Source: Enterococcus mundtii
Lineage (GTDB): Bacteria; Bacillota; Bacilli; Lactobacillales; Enterococcaceae
DNA length: 64,000 bases
Direction: 5' to 3'
NCBI RefSeq assembly: GCF_013394305.1
Contig: NZ_AP019810.1
Span: 1,681,501-1,745,500, forward strand
Below are positions 46,300-54,752 of this stretch, one piece after another (the first letter of the stretch is position 1; each line of letters begins with the position of its first letter). The position numbers and the translations under genes are program-made. The notes under the pieces are model-generated. The model ran no database searches. It saw nothing but the letters and a program-made list of their open reading frames with translations, and was not told the origin of the DNA.

Positions 46300-47196
46300 A
46301 TGGGAAATTTAGCGATCATCAGTGACTTACATGTGGACATCAATCAATTTGGCGAAGCTGAATTAATGCTCTTATGGGAAGTCTTACAACAAAAAAAGAT
46401 TACTCGGCTTCATTTGGCTGGGGATACCGCCAATAAAGTCGATCGTTGTGTCGCAGTCGCTGAATTTTTTGCAGAGCGACTACCAACGACTTTCCATTTT
46501 GGCAATCATGAGTTAGCCGATGTTACTGGCGAAGCAATGATCAGTCATTTTCCAGACGTCCATTTTTTGAATGAGCGCTATATTCCATTAAATGAGAAAA
46601 CCGTGTTATTAGGCATCAACGGTTGGTATGATTACCAATTCTCAGAAGAAAAAGACGTGAAGAAAATCGTTCGGATGAAGCGTTTGTACTGGTATGACCG
46701 CTTGATTGAGCGAGATGGAACGGATCTAGAAGTGAATGATCGAGTAGTAGAAGCAACACGATCATTATTGGATACGCTACACAAAAAGAAAATGAATGTG
46801 ATCTTATCAACCCATTTTGTCCCAAAACAAGAATTCATTGTTTACCAAAACGCGCCTTATGAACGTTGGAACCAACTCAATGCGTTCTTAGGTTCAGCTT
46901 CATTTGGAAAACTACTCGATCAATACGATAATCTTCAACAAGTCGTCTTTGGGCATACACATCGACGGTTTGAGGATAAAGTACTCCAAGGAACGACGTA
47001 TAGTTGTCGGCCGTTTGGCTATTATTACGAATGGCAATTGACACGAGATTTTATCGATGAATATCAATTGATTGATCGTTACAATCCAATGAAATTACGC
47101 GTATTATTACGAACGCATCGTCCAGAATTTAAAGAATACCAGTTACAACATTTAAAAAAAGAGTTTGAACAAGCAGTAACAGTGATTGCTTACTGA
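46300..47196 (+). CDS. Metallophosphoesterase
   Basis: 298-residue calcineurin-type phosphoesterase. Metal-binding motifs in order: ISDLHVD (D9, H11), GDTANK, GNHE, STHF and GHTHRR. These coordinate a two-metal centre. Substrate unknown. The C-terminal ~80 residues (ROF-like MKLRVLLRTHRPEFKEY) are outside the catalytic core. Ends at a hairpin terminator. Confidence 0.9.
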   Translation: MGNLAIISDLHVDINQFGEAELMLLWEVLQQKKITRLHLAGDTANKVDRCVAVAEFFAERLPTTFHFGNHELADVTGEAMISHFPDVHFLNERYIPLNEKTVLLGINGWYDYQFSEEKDVKKIVRMKRLYWYDRLIERDGTDLEVNDRVVEATRSLLDTLHKKKMNVILSTHFVPKQEFIVYQNAPYERWNQLNAFLGSASFGKLLDQYDNLQQVVFGHTHRRFEDKVLQGTTYSCRPFGYYYEWQLTRDFIDEYQLIDRYNPMKLRVLLRTHRPEFKEYQLQHLKKEFEQAVTVIAY

Positions 47197-47206
47197 AAAT
47201 TTGAAG

Positions 47207-47245
47207 ACCACCAAGTATCGATTTAGATGACACTTGGTGGTTTTT
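47207..47245 (+). terminator. Terminator after the phosphoesterase gene
   Basis: ACCACCAAGT pairs perfectly with ACTTGGTGGT, followed by TTTTT. Confidence 0.85.
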
Positions 47246-47752
47246 CATATATTTTTTGGTTTTACTTCATCGATCGTGTAATCTAGCGTTACATCAGATA
47301 ATAAGCTGCCAACTTCTTTTTTCAATTCACTTGTCTAAATGGATTCTTAATCGTTTTTTTGTCTTACTTGTGTCCATAATGATTAAATTCTCTCTTTGAT
47401 GTACAAACTACGACCCTATCCTACCCTTATTTAGGGGGATATACGATAAGAATATTCTTTGTTACTCTATAGTAGAAACTGCTCCGAAGCGAATGGTTAT
47501 ACACTTCGGTTTTTTGTATTGATTTATCTAACCGAGATTTTATTCTTATTTTTGATAAAGATAAAACTTATCATGCCAATCACGAAGAGTACCAAGCCAA
47601 AAAGTAAAGTATGAGTGATGCCGATTGGCTAAGGTGCCACCTGTCCTTGATTAAAAAAAAGTATTGAAGATATCCGATAAACAAAGAAACTGGCATCAAG
47701 ATGATTTAAAGGATATTAAGCCAATCAGAGGATGATTTTAGTTTTGAAATCA
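47246..47752. pseudogene. Gene-free stretch with decayed minus-strand coding remnants
   Basis: About 500 bases. On the minus strand, fragments still read like protein. One is a membrane segment, HTLLFGLVLFVIGMISFIFI, then KNKNKISVR and a stop (about 47536-47610). Another is a C-terminus, LKKEVGSLLSDVTLDYTIDE, then VKPKNI and a stop (about 47256-47325). Stops and shifts interrupt both, so this looks like a lost gene or genes. A plus-strand terminator-like hairpin, CCGAAG/CTTCGG plus T-run, is at 47482-47516. Parent family not identified. Confidence 0.4.
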
Positions 47753-47799
47753 ATAAAAAACGGAAATCTAAGGAATTGCTTCCAAAGATTTCCGTTTTT
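47753..47799. terminator. glpF terminator
   Basis: CGGAAATCT/AGATTTCCG stem with a 16-base loop. On the minus strand it is followed by TTTTTTATTG, 17 bases after the glpF stop. Confidence 0.75.
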
Positions 47800-47815
47800 A
47801 TAGTACTCATTAATT

Positions 47816-48550
47816 TTATGCCATAAATAATGCTTTGTAGACAAATACTGCTACAACACCGGCACAAATTGGTGCAATAACTGGAACCCAAGCGTAATCC
47901 CATTGTGAAGAACCTTTATGTTTCAATGGTAACAACGCATGAACCAAACGAGGTGCAAAGTCACGTGCTGGGTTCAATCCAGGGCCTGTAGGACCACCTA
48001 GTGAAGCGACCAATGTCCAAACTAAGAAACCAAGAGCTAAGTGAGCTGTTCCTAAGTTATCTTGGAAGAAAGGTGCTTTTGTGATACCTAACGCGCCAAA
48101 GAATAAAACGAATGAACCGAAGAATTCGTTGACGAAACCATTGAATTTAGAACCAACACTGTTGATAGTTGAGAAAGTTCCTAAGACATGGTTTACATCT
48201 TCAGTTTGATCATAGTAAGGTTTATAACAAGCGACCACGATCAATTGTCCAAGAGCTGCTCCAAGTAATTGTGCAACGATATAAGGCACGACTTCTGCCC
48301 AAGGGAATAAACCATTAGAGGCTAAAGCGATCGTAAATGCCGGATTGATATGATTTCCGCTAATGCCACCAAAAATCATTGCTGGCATCATCACACCAAA
48401 ACCATAACCAACAGCAATCAGCATCCAGTCACTGCCATATCCTTTTGTTCCTTTTAAATCTACGTTTGCGACAGCACCATTACCTAAAACGATCAATAAT
48501 GCTGTACCAAGTAGTTCCGCCGCTAGACGGGTCATAAGTGAATAATCCAT
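47816..48550 (-). CDS. glpF: Glycerol uptake facilitator (aquaglyceroporin)
   Basis: 244-residue MIP channel with six helices and two half-helices. The two NPA boxes are in GNHINPAFT and GLNPARDFAPR. The aspartate after the second NPAR marks the glycerol-conducting subgroup. ATG 48550 follows TGGAGGG; a further upstream in-frame start lacks a site. No glpK or glpO is adjacent, so this is a stand-alone copy. Confidence 0.93.
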   Translation of the reverse strand: MDYSLMTRLAAELLGTALLIVLGNGAVANVDLKGTKGYGSDWMLIAVGYGFGVMMPAMIFGGISGNHINPAFTIALASNGLFPWAEVVPYIVAQLLGAALGQLIVVACYKPYYDQTEDVNHVLGTFSTINSVGSKFNGFVNEFFGSFVLFFGALGITKAPFFQDNLGTAHLALGFLVWTLVASLGGPTGPGLNPARDFAPRLVHALLPLKHKGSSQWDYAWVPVIAPICAGVVAVFVYKALFMA

Positions 48551-48590
48551 AATACCCTCCATTAATTTATTGAAATATAAAAAAGAAACA

Positions 48591-48636
48591 ACAACACAGC
48601 GGGTGAAGTGTTCCGTAAGAGGTGTACTTCTGTTGT
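48591..48636 (-). promoter_or_regulatory. Hairpin in the glpF leader
   Basis: ACAACA/TGTTGT and GAAGT/ACTTC arms enclose a ~46-base structure upstream of glpF. It could be an antitermination or protein-binding site. The 48637-48974 remainder of the gap has no gene. TACAAT at 48949 preceded by TG is a plausible extended -10 for the divergent regulator. Confidence 0.4.
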
Positions 48637-48983
48637 CGTGATAAGTGCAAAATAAAAAACGACTTCTTTATAGAAAGAAATCCGAGCAACAGTCGACACA
48701 TTGATAAAACCCTATGACACAAAACACCAACCCTAACTATAAATATATCAAAAATAAATAGTGAATTTTATCAAATATTGTTGCTATCAACAAACATTTT
48801 TTGAAAATTTCAGAAAAAATGAAACTGAAATGGAACGAATAATCGCACTATGCACGATGAGTGAATCGTCTACAAAAAGAAGGGGATTACTGTAATTGAA
48901 TGCCTCCTTAGCTTGTCTGTTTTGGTGTTTCAATAAGGATTATATGCTACAATGAGGAAAATAGTCGATAAGGGGTGAAGTCG

Positions 48984-50513
48984 TTGTATTTGTCTTCTGA
49001 GTACTTAAAACGTTTTGACAAAGACTTATATTACAAGGTGCTCTTACTCGAAAGCTTTGAGGATCAGGTAGGGCACACAGCGGCACAACTTGCACAAAAG
49101 GTTCAACTAGACGCACGAAGTGTAACCAGATATTTAGTTGAATTGATCAAAAATTATCAATTATTCAGTGGAAAAGAGCAATCTTTATTTACGAAGAATC
49201 ATCGATCGGGTTATCATTTCTATGATTCTCTGGATCCTATTGAACGTGAACGCTTTTTGATTTACCTCGTGCAAAGTACGCTTAAATACCAGCTATTGCA
49301 CGACATTTTTTTTGAAGAATTTCATACGCTCTATCAATTCTCACAAAAGCATTATATTAGTGAGTCAACTGCTCATCGGAAAATCAATGATTGGAAAGAA
49401 CAATTTTCGAGGTATGGTATCCAACTCAAAAGAGGAAGCTATATTGCGTGTGGGGAAGAAGAAATCATTCGATTATACCTACATATGACTTTTTGGCAGT
49501 TATTTCGTGGTAAAGTTTGGCCCTTCGAAACTATTCCACAACAGGACGTCAAACAAATTGCTGACCAGATTTTACAGTTTTTTGATGTTCGGTTGAATGA
49601 GATCAAGAAACGGCGATTAGAGTATATGTTAGGTGCATTTTTCTTACGTAAATCACAAAAACATTTCGTGGTTTTAAATAATAAAAAACGACAGTTGATT
49701 GAAAAAAATCCACTCTTTGAAGCATTCAGTCAGTGGATGGCGCCTTTTTTTCCAAACTATTTCCAAGGGAAAGAAGAATTAGGTGCACTATTTCTAGTGC
49801 TGATGACCAGAGAAGAATACTATCAATCGTCAGGAATCCGTAAGCAGATTTTTGCTTTTCACCGAAAACAACAAACCGCTCCTTTTATAGCTCTATTAGA
49901 AATGAAGAATGCGTTAGCAGCATACTGTGAAGAAAAGCAGTTGACCGAGGAATCATTCACCAAAGAAGCAGAGAACTATTTGCTAAGTAGTCATCTGTTC
50001 GCGTACTTGTTTCCTCATGCGAAGGAAATGGTTGATGGGGAAGGTAGCAATTTTTCTAGACACTTCGTTAGTGAAAATGAGTCATTGAAACAATGGTTGC
50101 TGAATTTTTTCAATCGTGCAACACAACGTGCAGACGAGTGGGTCTATGAGAATGCGACTTTCTTGATGCGAAGGTATCTAACCGTGTTAAAAACGATGCG
50201 TGTTTTTGATCGACAATTACCAAAAGTCACTATTTTACTGATGACAGACTTTCCTCTTTTTGAAGAAGAATTACTAAAAGAAAACCTAAGGTACTTTTTC
50301 AGAGAGGAGTATCAGTTGTACTTTTTACCAGCGGATTATCGAGGAAGAGAGGTCGATCTATTACTATCCACAAGCAAGATCCATCGCAAACCTTGGGCGG
50401 ATCTAGACTATTTCATCGTCACAGATGAACTTGAACTCTCGGATTATATCCGTTTATTTGATAAAATCAAAGAAATCCAAATAAAGAAAGAGAGAAAAAA
50501 TCATGACATTTGA
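48984..50513 (+). CDS. Mga-like helix-turn-helix regulator
   Basis: About 509 residues. An N-terminal winged helix region (KVLLLESFEDQVGHTAAQLA and SVTRYLVELIKNYQL, about 20-70) is followed by a second Mga-type HTH (ISESTAHRKINDWKEQFSRYGI), a helical PRD-like middle and an EIIB-like C-terminus. Mga/AtxA-type regulators respond to sugar-phosphotransfer status. TTG 48984 has AGGGGTG at good spacing; GTG 48975 is the alternative. It overlaps the next gene by 11 bases, so all four genes to 52158 form one operon. Confidence 0.82.
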   Translation: MYLSSEYLKRFDKDLYYKVLLLESFEDQVGHTAAQLAQKVQLDARSVTRYLVELIKNYQLFSGKEQSLFTKNHRSGYHFYDSLDPIERERFLIYLVQSTLKYQLLHDIFFEEFHTLYQFSQKHYISESTAHRKINDWKEQFSRYGIQLKRGSYIACGEEEIIRLYLHMTFWQLFRGKVWPFETIPQQDVKQIADQILQFFDVRLNEIKKRRLEYMLGAFFLRKSQKHFVVLNNKKRQLIEKNPLFEAFSQWMAPFFPNYFQGKEELGALFLVLMTREEYYQSSGIRKQIFAFHRKQQTAPFIALLEMKNALAAYCEEKQLTEESFTKEAENYLLSSHLFAYLFPHAKEMVDGEGSNFSRHFVSENESLKQWLLNFFNRATQRADEWVYENATFLMRRYLTVLKTMRVFDRQLPKVTILLMTDFPLFEEELLKENLRYFFREEYQLYFLPADYRGREVDLLLSTSKIHRKPWADLDYFIVTDELELSDYIRLFDKIKEIQIKKERKNHDI

Positions 50514-50724
50514 AGAAGTATTGCCACAGTTAAAAACAGGTGCAAAGGTTATTAGAAAAGGTTGGAGTGGATTTGAATTATATGTTGTTCTAGTATCCGA
50601 TGATGAATTTGATGGTTGTCCAGTAACGCCTTATTTTCTGATCAAAACGAGCGACGAAGGATTTTCTAGCTTTGCGCCAACCGTTTGCGATATTCTAGCA
50701 GAAGATTGGATGATCGTTGAATGA
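50503..50724 (+). CDS. DUF2829 (Tad2-like) domain protein
   Basis: 73 residues forming a complete DUF2829 domain: MTFEEVLPQLKTGAKVIRKGW at the start (split), a central YFLIKTSDEG and the C-terminal DILAEDWMIVE. This is the fold of phage Tad2, which sequesters the cyclic nucleotide signals of Thoeris defence, but the domain is also common in Firmicute chromosomes with no known role. It overlaps the regulator gene (11 bases) and the SDR gene (ATGA), an odd place for a phage-type protein. Confidence 0.85.
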   Translation: MTFEEVLPQLKTGAKVIRKGWSGFELYVVLVSDDEFDGCPVTPYFLIKTSDEGFSSFAPTVCDILAEDWMIVE

Positions 50725-51482
50725 CGAATCATTATCCGGACTTAGCGAGTCAAGTCGTCTTTGTGACAGGTGCCGCTCAAGGAATCGGTGCTGCACAAGC
50801 AGAAGCTTTTTTAAATCAAGGAGCGAAAGTATTTGGTGTGGATTTGAAATTAGGTAAGATGGAAGAACTAGCCATAAAATATCCTACGCATTTTATCTCA
50901 TTTCTCGGTGATATTTCACAAAAAGAAGTGATTGAACAAGCGGTCACTACGTGTCATGAAAAAGTCGGCGATATTTCAATCTTATTGAATACCGCAGGGA
51001 TTCTTGATGGCTACAAGCCTTTATTAGACACAGACGAAACACTTTGGAATCGGATCTATGAGGTCAACGTAAGAAGTCTCTTTCGATTAACAAAACAAGT
51101 GTTGCCTGATATGCTCGAACAGCAAACGGGAACGATCATCAATATGGCCTCCATTGCAGGTATGGTGGCTGGCGGTGGTGGGATCGCGTATACGAGTGCC
51201 AAACATGCCATTATTGGGTTCACAAAGCAATTAGCCCTTGATTATGCTGCGCAAGGGATACGTGTAAAAGCCATCGCACCAGGCGCCATCCAAACACCGA
51301 TGAATGCAGCTGATTTTGCAGGTGACGGAGAGATGGCCAAATGGGTCGCAGAAGAAACGCCTGTTAAGCGTTGGGCACAGCCGGAAGAAGTGGCAGAATT
51401 GACGTTATTTCTTGCGACGCCTCAAGCGAGTTATATCCATGGAGCAATCGTTCCAATCGATGGTGGATGGTTGCTTAAATAG
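50721..51482 (+). CDS. Short-chain dehydrogenase/reductase
   Basis: 253-residue classical SDR. The cofactor loop is TGAAQGIG (residues 16-23) and D40 after the second strand favours NAD(H). The catalytic Ser-Tyr-Lys are in NMASIAG and YTSAKHA. SPG-type closing region reads AIAPGAIQTPM. Close to FabG/DhbA-like enzymes; substrate unknown. Starts in the stop of the DUF2829 gene. Confidence 0.92.
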   Translation: MTNHYPDLASQVVFVTGAAQGIGAAQAEAFLNQGAKVFGVDLKLGKMEELAIKYPTHFISFLGDISQKEVIEQAVTTCHEKVGDISILLNTAGILDGYKPLLDTDETLWNRIYEVNVRSLFRLTKQVLPDMLEQQTGTIINMASIAGMVAGGGGIAYTSAKHAIIGFTKQLALDYAAQGIRVKAIAPGAIQTPMNAADFAGDGEMAKWVAEETPVKRWAQPEEVAELTLFLATPQASYIHGAIVPIDGGWLLK

Positions 51483-51510
51483 CTGAAAGAAGAATAAGTG
51501 GGGGAAACGT

Positions 51511-52158
51511 ATGAAAGTGATCGATTGGTTGATGCCTCTTGGAATGGTTAGTGTAGTTGCTTATTTTGTACATGTGTTTCTTGGGCAATACCTTTGGGAA
51601 TCATATGATCCAATCACGACAGACATCAGTTCTTTAACCGCCGTTGGTGCGCCAAATGCGAATTTATTGAATATGATCCTGCTTATCTATGGTATAGGCT
51701 TTTTACTGTTTGTCATTGGAATGGTCGTGAACGCCTTTGAAAAGTATCATGGGATGACTCGGATCGGTTATCTGATTTTTCTTGTGATGGCAAGCACTAC
51801 AGTGGTAGGCTATAAACTATTTCCATTGACAGGCGATAAGGCGGATATGAATTCCCAAAATACGATGCATATTGTTGTGACGATCATTGTCGTATTTACT
51901 ACTATATCGTCTTTATTCCTTATTGGATTTGGTTATCTTAAACAAGAAAAACTACGTACGTTAGGAAAAATATGTATTGCTACCGCCATATTGATCACTT
52001 TTTTTGGCGCATTGAATCCAATTGGAATGGCACAAGGATGGAATATTTTAGGGTTGACGGAGCGAATGGTGATCTTCCCACTGCAAGCCTTTGTTTTCTT
52101 TCTGTCCTTCATCTATACGACGAATAATAAGCTGATAGTGAAAAATGAAATGGTATAA
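51511..52158 (+). CDS. DUF998 family membrane protein
   Basis: 215-residue protein with about six membrane helices. YDPITTDISSLTAVGAPNANLL is the DUF998 hallmark (split around residues 32-53), and LNPIGMAQGWNILGLTERM is a second conserved loop. Function unknown. Last gene of the Mga-like operon, 28 bases after the SDR, ahead of a strong terminator. Confidence 0.85.
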   Translation: MKVIDWLMPLGMVSVVAYFVHVFLGQYLWESYDPITTDISSLTAVGAPNANLLNMILLIYGIGFLLFVIGMVVNAFEKYHGMTRIGYLIFLVMASTTVVGYKLFPLTGDKADMNSQNTMHIVVTIIVVFTTISSLFLIGFGYLKQEKLRTLGKICIATAILITFFGALNPIGMAQGWNILGLTERMVIFPLQAFVFFLSFIYTTNNKLIVKNEMV

Positions 52159-52165
52159 CTGGATG

Positions 52166-52247
52166 ATTATAGAAGTGTCTGGCTATGAGAATAAGCGATA
52201 TCCGCCAAAAAATAGTTGCTCTATTTAGCGGATATCGCTTATTTTTA
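52166..52247. repeat. Dispersed intergenic repeat, copy E, acting as terminator
   Basis: TATAGAAGTGTCTGGCT, then GAGAATAAGC, matches the arm of copy B. It leads into a perfect 16-bp stem (AATAAGCGATATCCGC at 52190 with its complement at 52228-52243) and TTTTT. It sits between convergent genes. Confidence 0.65.
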
Positions 52248-52277
52248 AAGTTTTTCTTTTTTTATCCTATTAATTTT

Positions 52278-52820
52278 TTAAACTAATTTTTGAATGTTGA
52301 ATCGTAATCTTTTTCTTAAAGTAGTGCCAACATAAGCTGCTCCCGTACTTTTGAGCAACTCTGGTAACAAGAAGGGGAAGAACCCACTCAATAGAGCAGT
52401 TTGAATAGACAAATGACTACTAAACGATAACCAAAGAGTTCCTACAGATAAAGCAAGAAGAGAGCCAAATAGATTGGCACACCAAGCATGGAAAAAGCGA
52501 GAATTAGTCTTCTCAATCCACCAACCAATTACGAAAGACTGAAGAATAAAACCAAAAAGGTAGCCACCAGATGGTCCGAATAAGATGCCCATTCCCCCAG
52601 TCATGCCAGAAAAGACGGGAAGTCCGATCAAGCCTAATAAGAGGTACATACAAACTGCGAGAGTACCAGCACGTTTCCCAAGAAACGTGGCGGTCAAGCC
52701 AATCGCAAAAGTCTGACCAGTAAGTGGAATCAATCCTAATGGAATAACAAATTGTGAGAGAACTGCAATGATTGCAGCAAATTCGGCAACGAGTATAAGT
52801 TCTTTTAATGATTTTGTCAT
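52278..52820 (-). CDS. bioY: Biotin ECF transporter S component BioY
   Basis: 180-residue integral membrane protein with about six helices that binds biotin. Conserved sequences are IPLTGQTFAIGLTATFLGKRAG (split), GLIGLPVFSGMTGG, and GPSGGYLFGFILQSF. It has no ATPase of its own and would use the EcfA1A2T module at 5.7-8.2 kb. A BirA-type operator lies directly upstream. Monocistronic. Confidence 0.95.
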   Translation of the reverse strand: MTKSLKELILVAEFAAIIAVLSQFVIPLGLIPLTGQTFAIGLTATFLGKRAGTLAVCMYLLLGLIGLPVFSGMTGGMGILFGPSGGYLFGFILQSFVIGWWIEKTNSRFFHAWCANLFGSLLALSVGTLWLSFSSHLSIQTALLSGFFPFLLPELLKSTGAAYVGTTLRKRLRFNIQKLV

Positions 52821-52830
52821 CCGTTCTCCT

Positions 52831-52894
52831 TTCGTTAACCTTATTTATTTTTGTAGTTAACGAAATTATAGAGGAAGAGAAAATAAATGTAAAG
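52831..52894 (-). promoter_or_regulatory. bioY promoter with BirA operator
   Basis: On the minus strand TTTACA (52894-52889), 18 bases, TATAAT (52870-52865), followed by TTCGTTAAC-N16-GTTAACGAA (52831-52864), a perfect inverted repeat of the Firmicute BirA-box type. Biotin-loaded BirA would cover the transcription start and shut bioY off when biotin is plentiful. Confidence 0.85.
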
Positions 52895-53019
52895 TCTCTT
52901 TATGATATATTTTGAAAAAGCACATAAGAAGTAAGAGTACAAAAATATTTCCAAATGTGAGAAAAAGTATGAATAGCAAGTGTTTTGATACGTGATATAA
53001 TTTTTATATAACATAATCA

Positions 53020-53575
53020 ACTATATTTTGGCACATAGAAAAATGAGGATGATCATTCATGATCTTTCTACAGATAGGTGCCCAACCTAGTCAATGAACT
53101 GGTTTGTTGGTTGAAACGGCCAGTGAACATTCATCGATTTGCCATGGGTAACAAAAAGCTGTTTGACGAATGAATGTGCCAATAATCAGCAACTGTGAAA
53201 GTGACAAGTTAACATGTCTATCCACCATTGATAAAGGGAGAAATTAAGCAGTTGCTTGCTTAAAGGAGACATTTCATTGGAAAAACAATGATGCGAGACA
53301 GTTTATGAAATTTGAAGCATCACACTGTAGAGGACATGTTCTTTTCCTCGTCTAAATCAAGTGGGAAGTGGCAGTTAAAAGCTGTATCTTCAGAGAACAA
53401 TTGAGAATATCAAAAACTTCGCTGTTTTATCACCCAAGTAGCGAATACAAATTGATTTCTCTTGCTATTGTTCGAGTCATGGATGCACCTGAACCTGCTA
53501 AAGCCAACATAAAAAGATAACACTCGACTCAACGAAATACGTACGTTGTTTTGAGGTCTATCTTTTTATGTGTGT
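53020..53575 (+). ncRNA. Large structured non-coding RNA candidate
   Basis: About 556 bases with no open frame but many perfect helices. GGCAC/GTGCC (53030, 53078) encloses TAGAAA/TTTCTA and GATCAT/ATGATC. Next come CCAAC/GTTGG (53082, 53106), ACATTCAT/ATGAATGT (53127, 53170), AGCAACTG/CAGTTGCT (53188, 53249) and TGATGC/GCATCA (53289, 53317). A closing 13-bp stem ACATAAAAAGATA/TATCTTTTTATGT is at 53507-53571. An extended -10 (TGATATAAT, 52993-53001) or TTGATA-16-TATAAC precedes it. Size and host range fit ROOL-type RNAs, but I cannot confirm the family by eye. Confidence 0.6.
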
Positions 53576-53604
53576 CCGAGCGAAGAAAAGACACGGGGAC
53601 ATTA

Positions 53605-53761
53605 TTTCTTATTACTTGGAGCTAATCGGATTTTTTGCAACCTTGATAAACGGTGTTCAAAAAGCAACACTTCGGACATAAGCCAAAAAAATCAAAAATG
53701 AAACAGCCATTTTCGATTTTTCTGGCTTATGCCTTAGTGTTGAGCGCTTCTTTCGCAACCT
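53605..53761. repeat. Dispersed intergenic repeat, copy C
   Basis: GATAAACGGTGTTCAAAAAGC, in parts, CATAAGCC with an AT-rich hairpin to GGCTTATG, then GAGCGCTTCTTTCGCAACCT parallels copy B along its length. A second partial unit (TTGGAGCTAATCGGATTTTT) precedes it, as in copy A. Confidence 0.7.
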
Positions 53762-53764
53762 AAA

Positions 53765-53799
53765 AAAAACCAGCTATCCAAAAGATAGCCGGTTTTTTT
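53765..53799. terminator. rpsD terminator
   Basis: CCAGCTATC/GATAGCCGG stem with A-run before and T-run after, usable on both strands; 19 bases past the rpsD stop. Confidence 0.85.
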
Positions 53800-53817
53800 G
53801 TACCAAAGTTTTTTGAA

Positions 53818-54429
53818 TTATAGGCTTTGGTTGTAGTATTCAACGACAAGTGCTTCGTCGATTTCTGGGTACAATTCGTCACGTTCTGGTAAACGAGTCA
53901 ATGAACCTTCTAATTTTTCAGCGTCAAAGCTTACGAATGCTGGACGTCCAACAGTTGCTTCAACTGCTTCTTTTACAGTTGAGATGTTTTGTGATTTTTC
54001 ACGAACTGAAATCACTTGACCAACTGCAACGTGGTATGAAGGGATATCAACACGTTTGCCATCAACCATGATATGACCATGGTTAACTAATTGACGTGCT
54101 TGACGACGAGTAGTTGCAAGACCTAAACGATAAACAACATTGTCTAAACGTTGTTCTAGTAAGATCATGAAGTTAACCCCGTGTTTACCTTCTTTGATTT
54201 TGCTTGCTTTAACGAACAAGTTACGGAATTGACGTTCGTTCATACCGTACATATGACGTAATTTTTGTTTTTCAGTTAATTGCATACCGTATTCTGATTG
54301 TTTGCCACGGCTGTTTGGTCCATGTTGACCTGGAGCGTAAGGGCGACGTGCTAATTCTTTTCCTGTGCCAGATAATGAAATACCTAGGCGACGAGAAATT
54401 TTCCATGATGGTCCTGTATAACGAGACAT
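53818..54429 (-). CDS. rpsD: 30S ribosomal protein S4
   Basis: 203-residue S4, a primary 16S rRNA binder and assembly initiator. [20 protein letters not shown] is the family start; the S4 RNA-binding domain is visible as [20 protein letters not shown] and [18 protein letters not shown] 54429 follows TTGGAGGAAA; an in-frame upstream extension belongs to the leader. Stands alone, as in Bacillus, where S4 represses its own mRNA. Confidence 0.98.
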   Translation of the reverse strand: MSRYTGPSWKISRRLGISLSGTGKELARRPYAPGQHGPNSRGKQSEYGMQLTEKQKLRHMYGMNERQFRNLFVKASKIKEGKHGVNFMILLEQRLDNVVYRLGLATTRRQARQLVNHGHIMVDGKRVDIPSYHVAVGQVISVREKSQNISTVKEAVEATVGRPAFVSFDAEKLEGSLTRLPERDELYPEIDEALVVEYYNQSL

Positions 54430-54608
54430 TAAAATTTCCTCCAATAGATAACTATATTTTTTGGAGTAAAATAATCCGTTAAAAAATTCATAATCGTATA
54501 GTTTGTTCTTCAATCTTCACCTTTGCAGCCGCGGTTACACAATTGAACCCGAAGCGGGGCAACAAACTAGGGACGAGTTATTATTTTTCTGCTGCATTAT
54601 TTTACACG
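54430..54608 (-). promoter_or_regulatory. Structured rpsD leader (S4 autoregulation candidate)
   Basis: On the minus strand a perfect 9-bp stem TAGTTTGTT/AACAAACTA (54569-54499) closes a loop containing a CCCG/CGGG hairpin and GC-rich CCGCGGCTGC, in an otherwise AT-rich leader of about 180 bases. Firmicute rpsD leaders bind S4 in such structures. The exact consensus was not checked. Confidence 0.55.
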
Positions 54609-54614
54609 AACTAC

Positions 54615-54644
54615 AGTATAAGCGATATGACCTATCAATGTCAA
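54615..54644 (-). promoter_or_regulatory. rpsD promoter
   Basis: On the minus strand TTGACA (54644-54639), 18 bases, TATACT (54620-54615), a near-consensus promoter about 190 bases before rpsD. Confidence 0.8.
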
Positions 54645-54752
54645 GAGAATAAGTAGCAAAAAAGCTTTACAAACCCCAGTTCTGTCTATAGAATAAGAGG
54701 GTATATGCCAAAAGCATGAAAATAATTGAACAAATCTTAAAGGAGAAAAGAG

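Noticed and set aside
53020-53575. RNase P RNA, tmRNA, T-box, cobalamin, M-box or yybP-ykoY riboswitch at 53 kb
   Set aside because: None of the signature blocks of these classes that I know (for example GAGGAAAGTCC of RNase P or the T-box GGTGGNACCGCG) is present.
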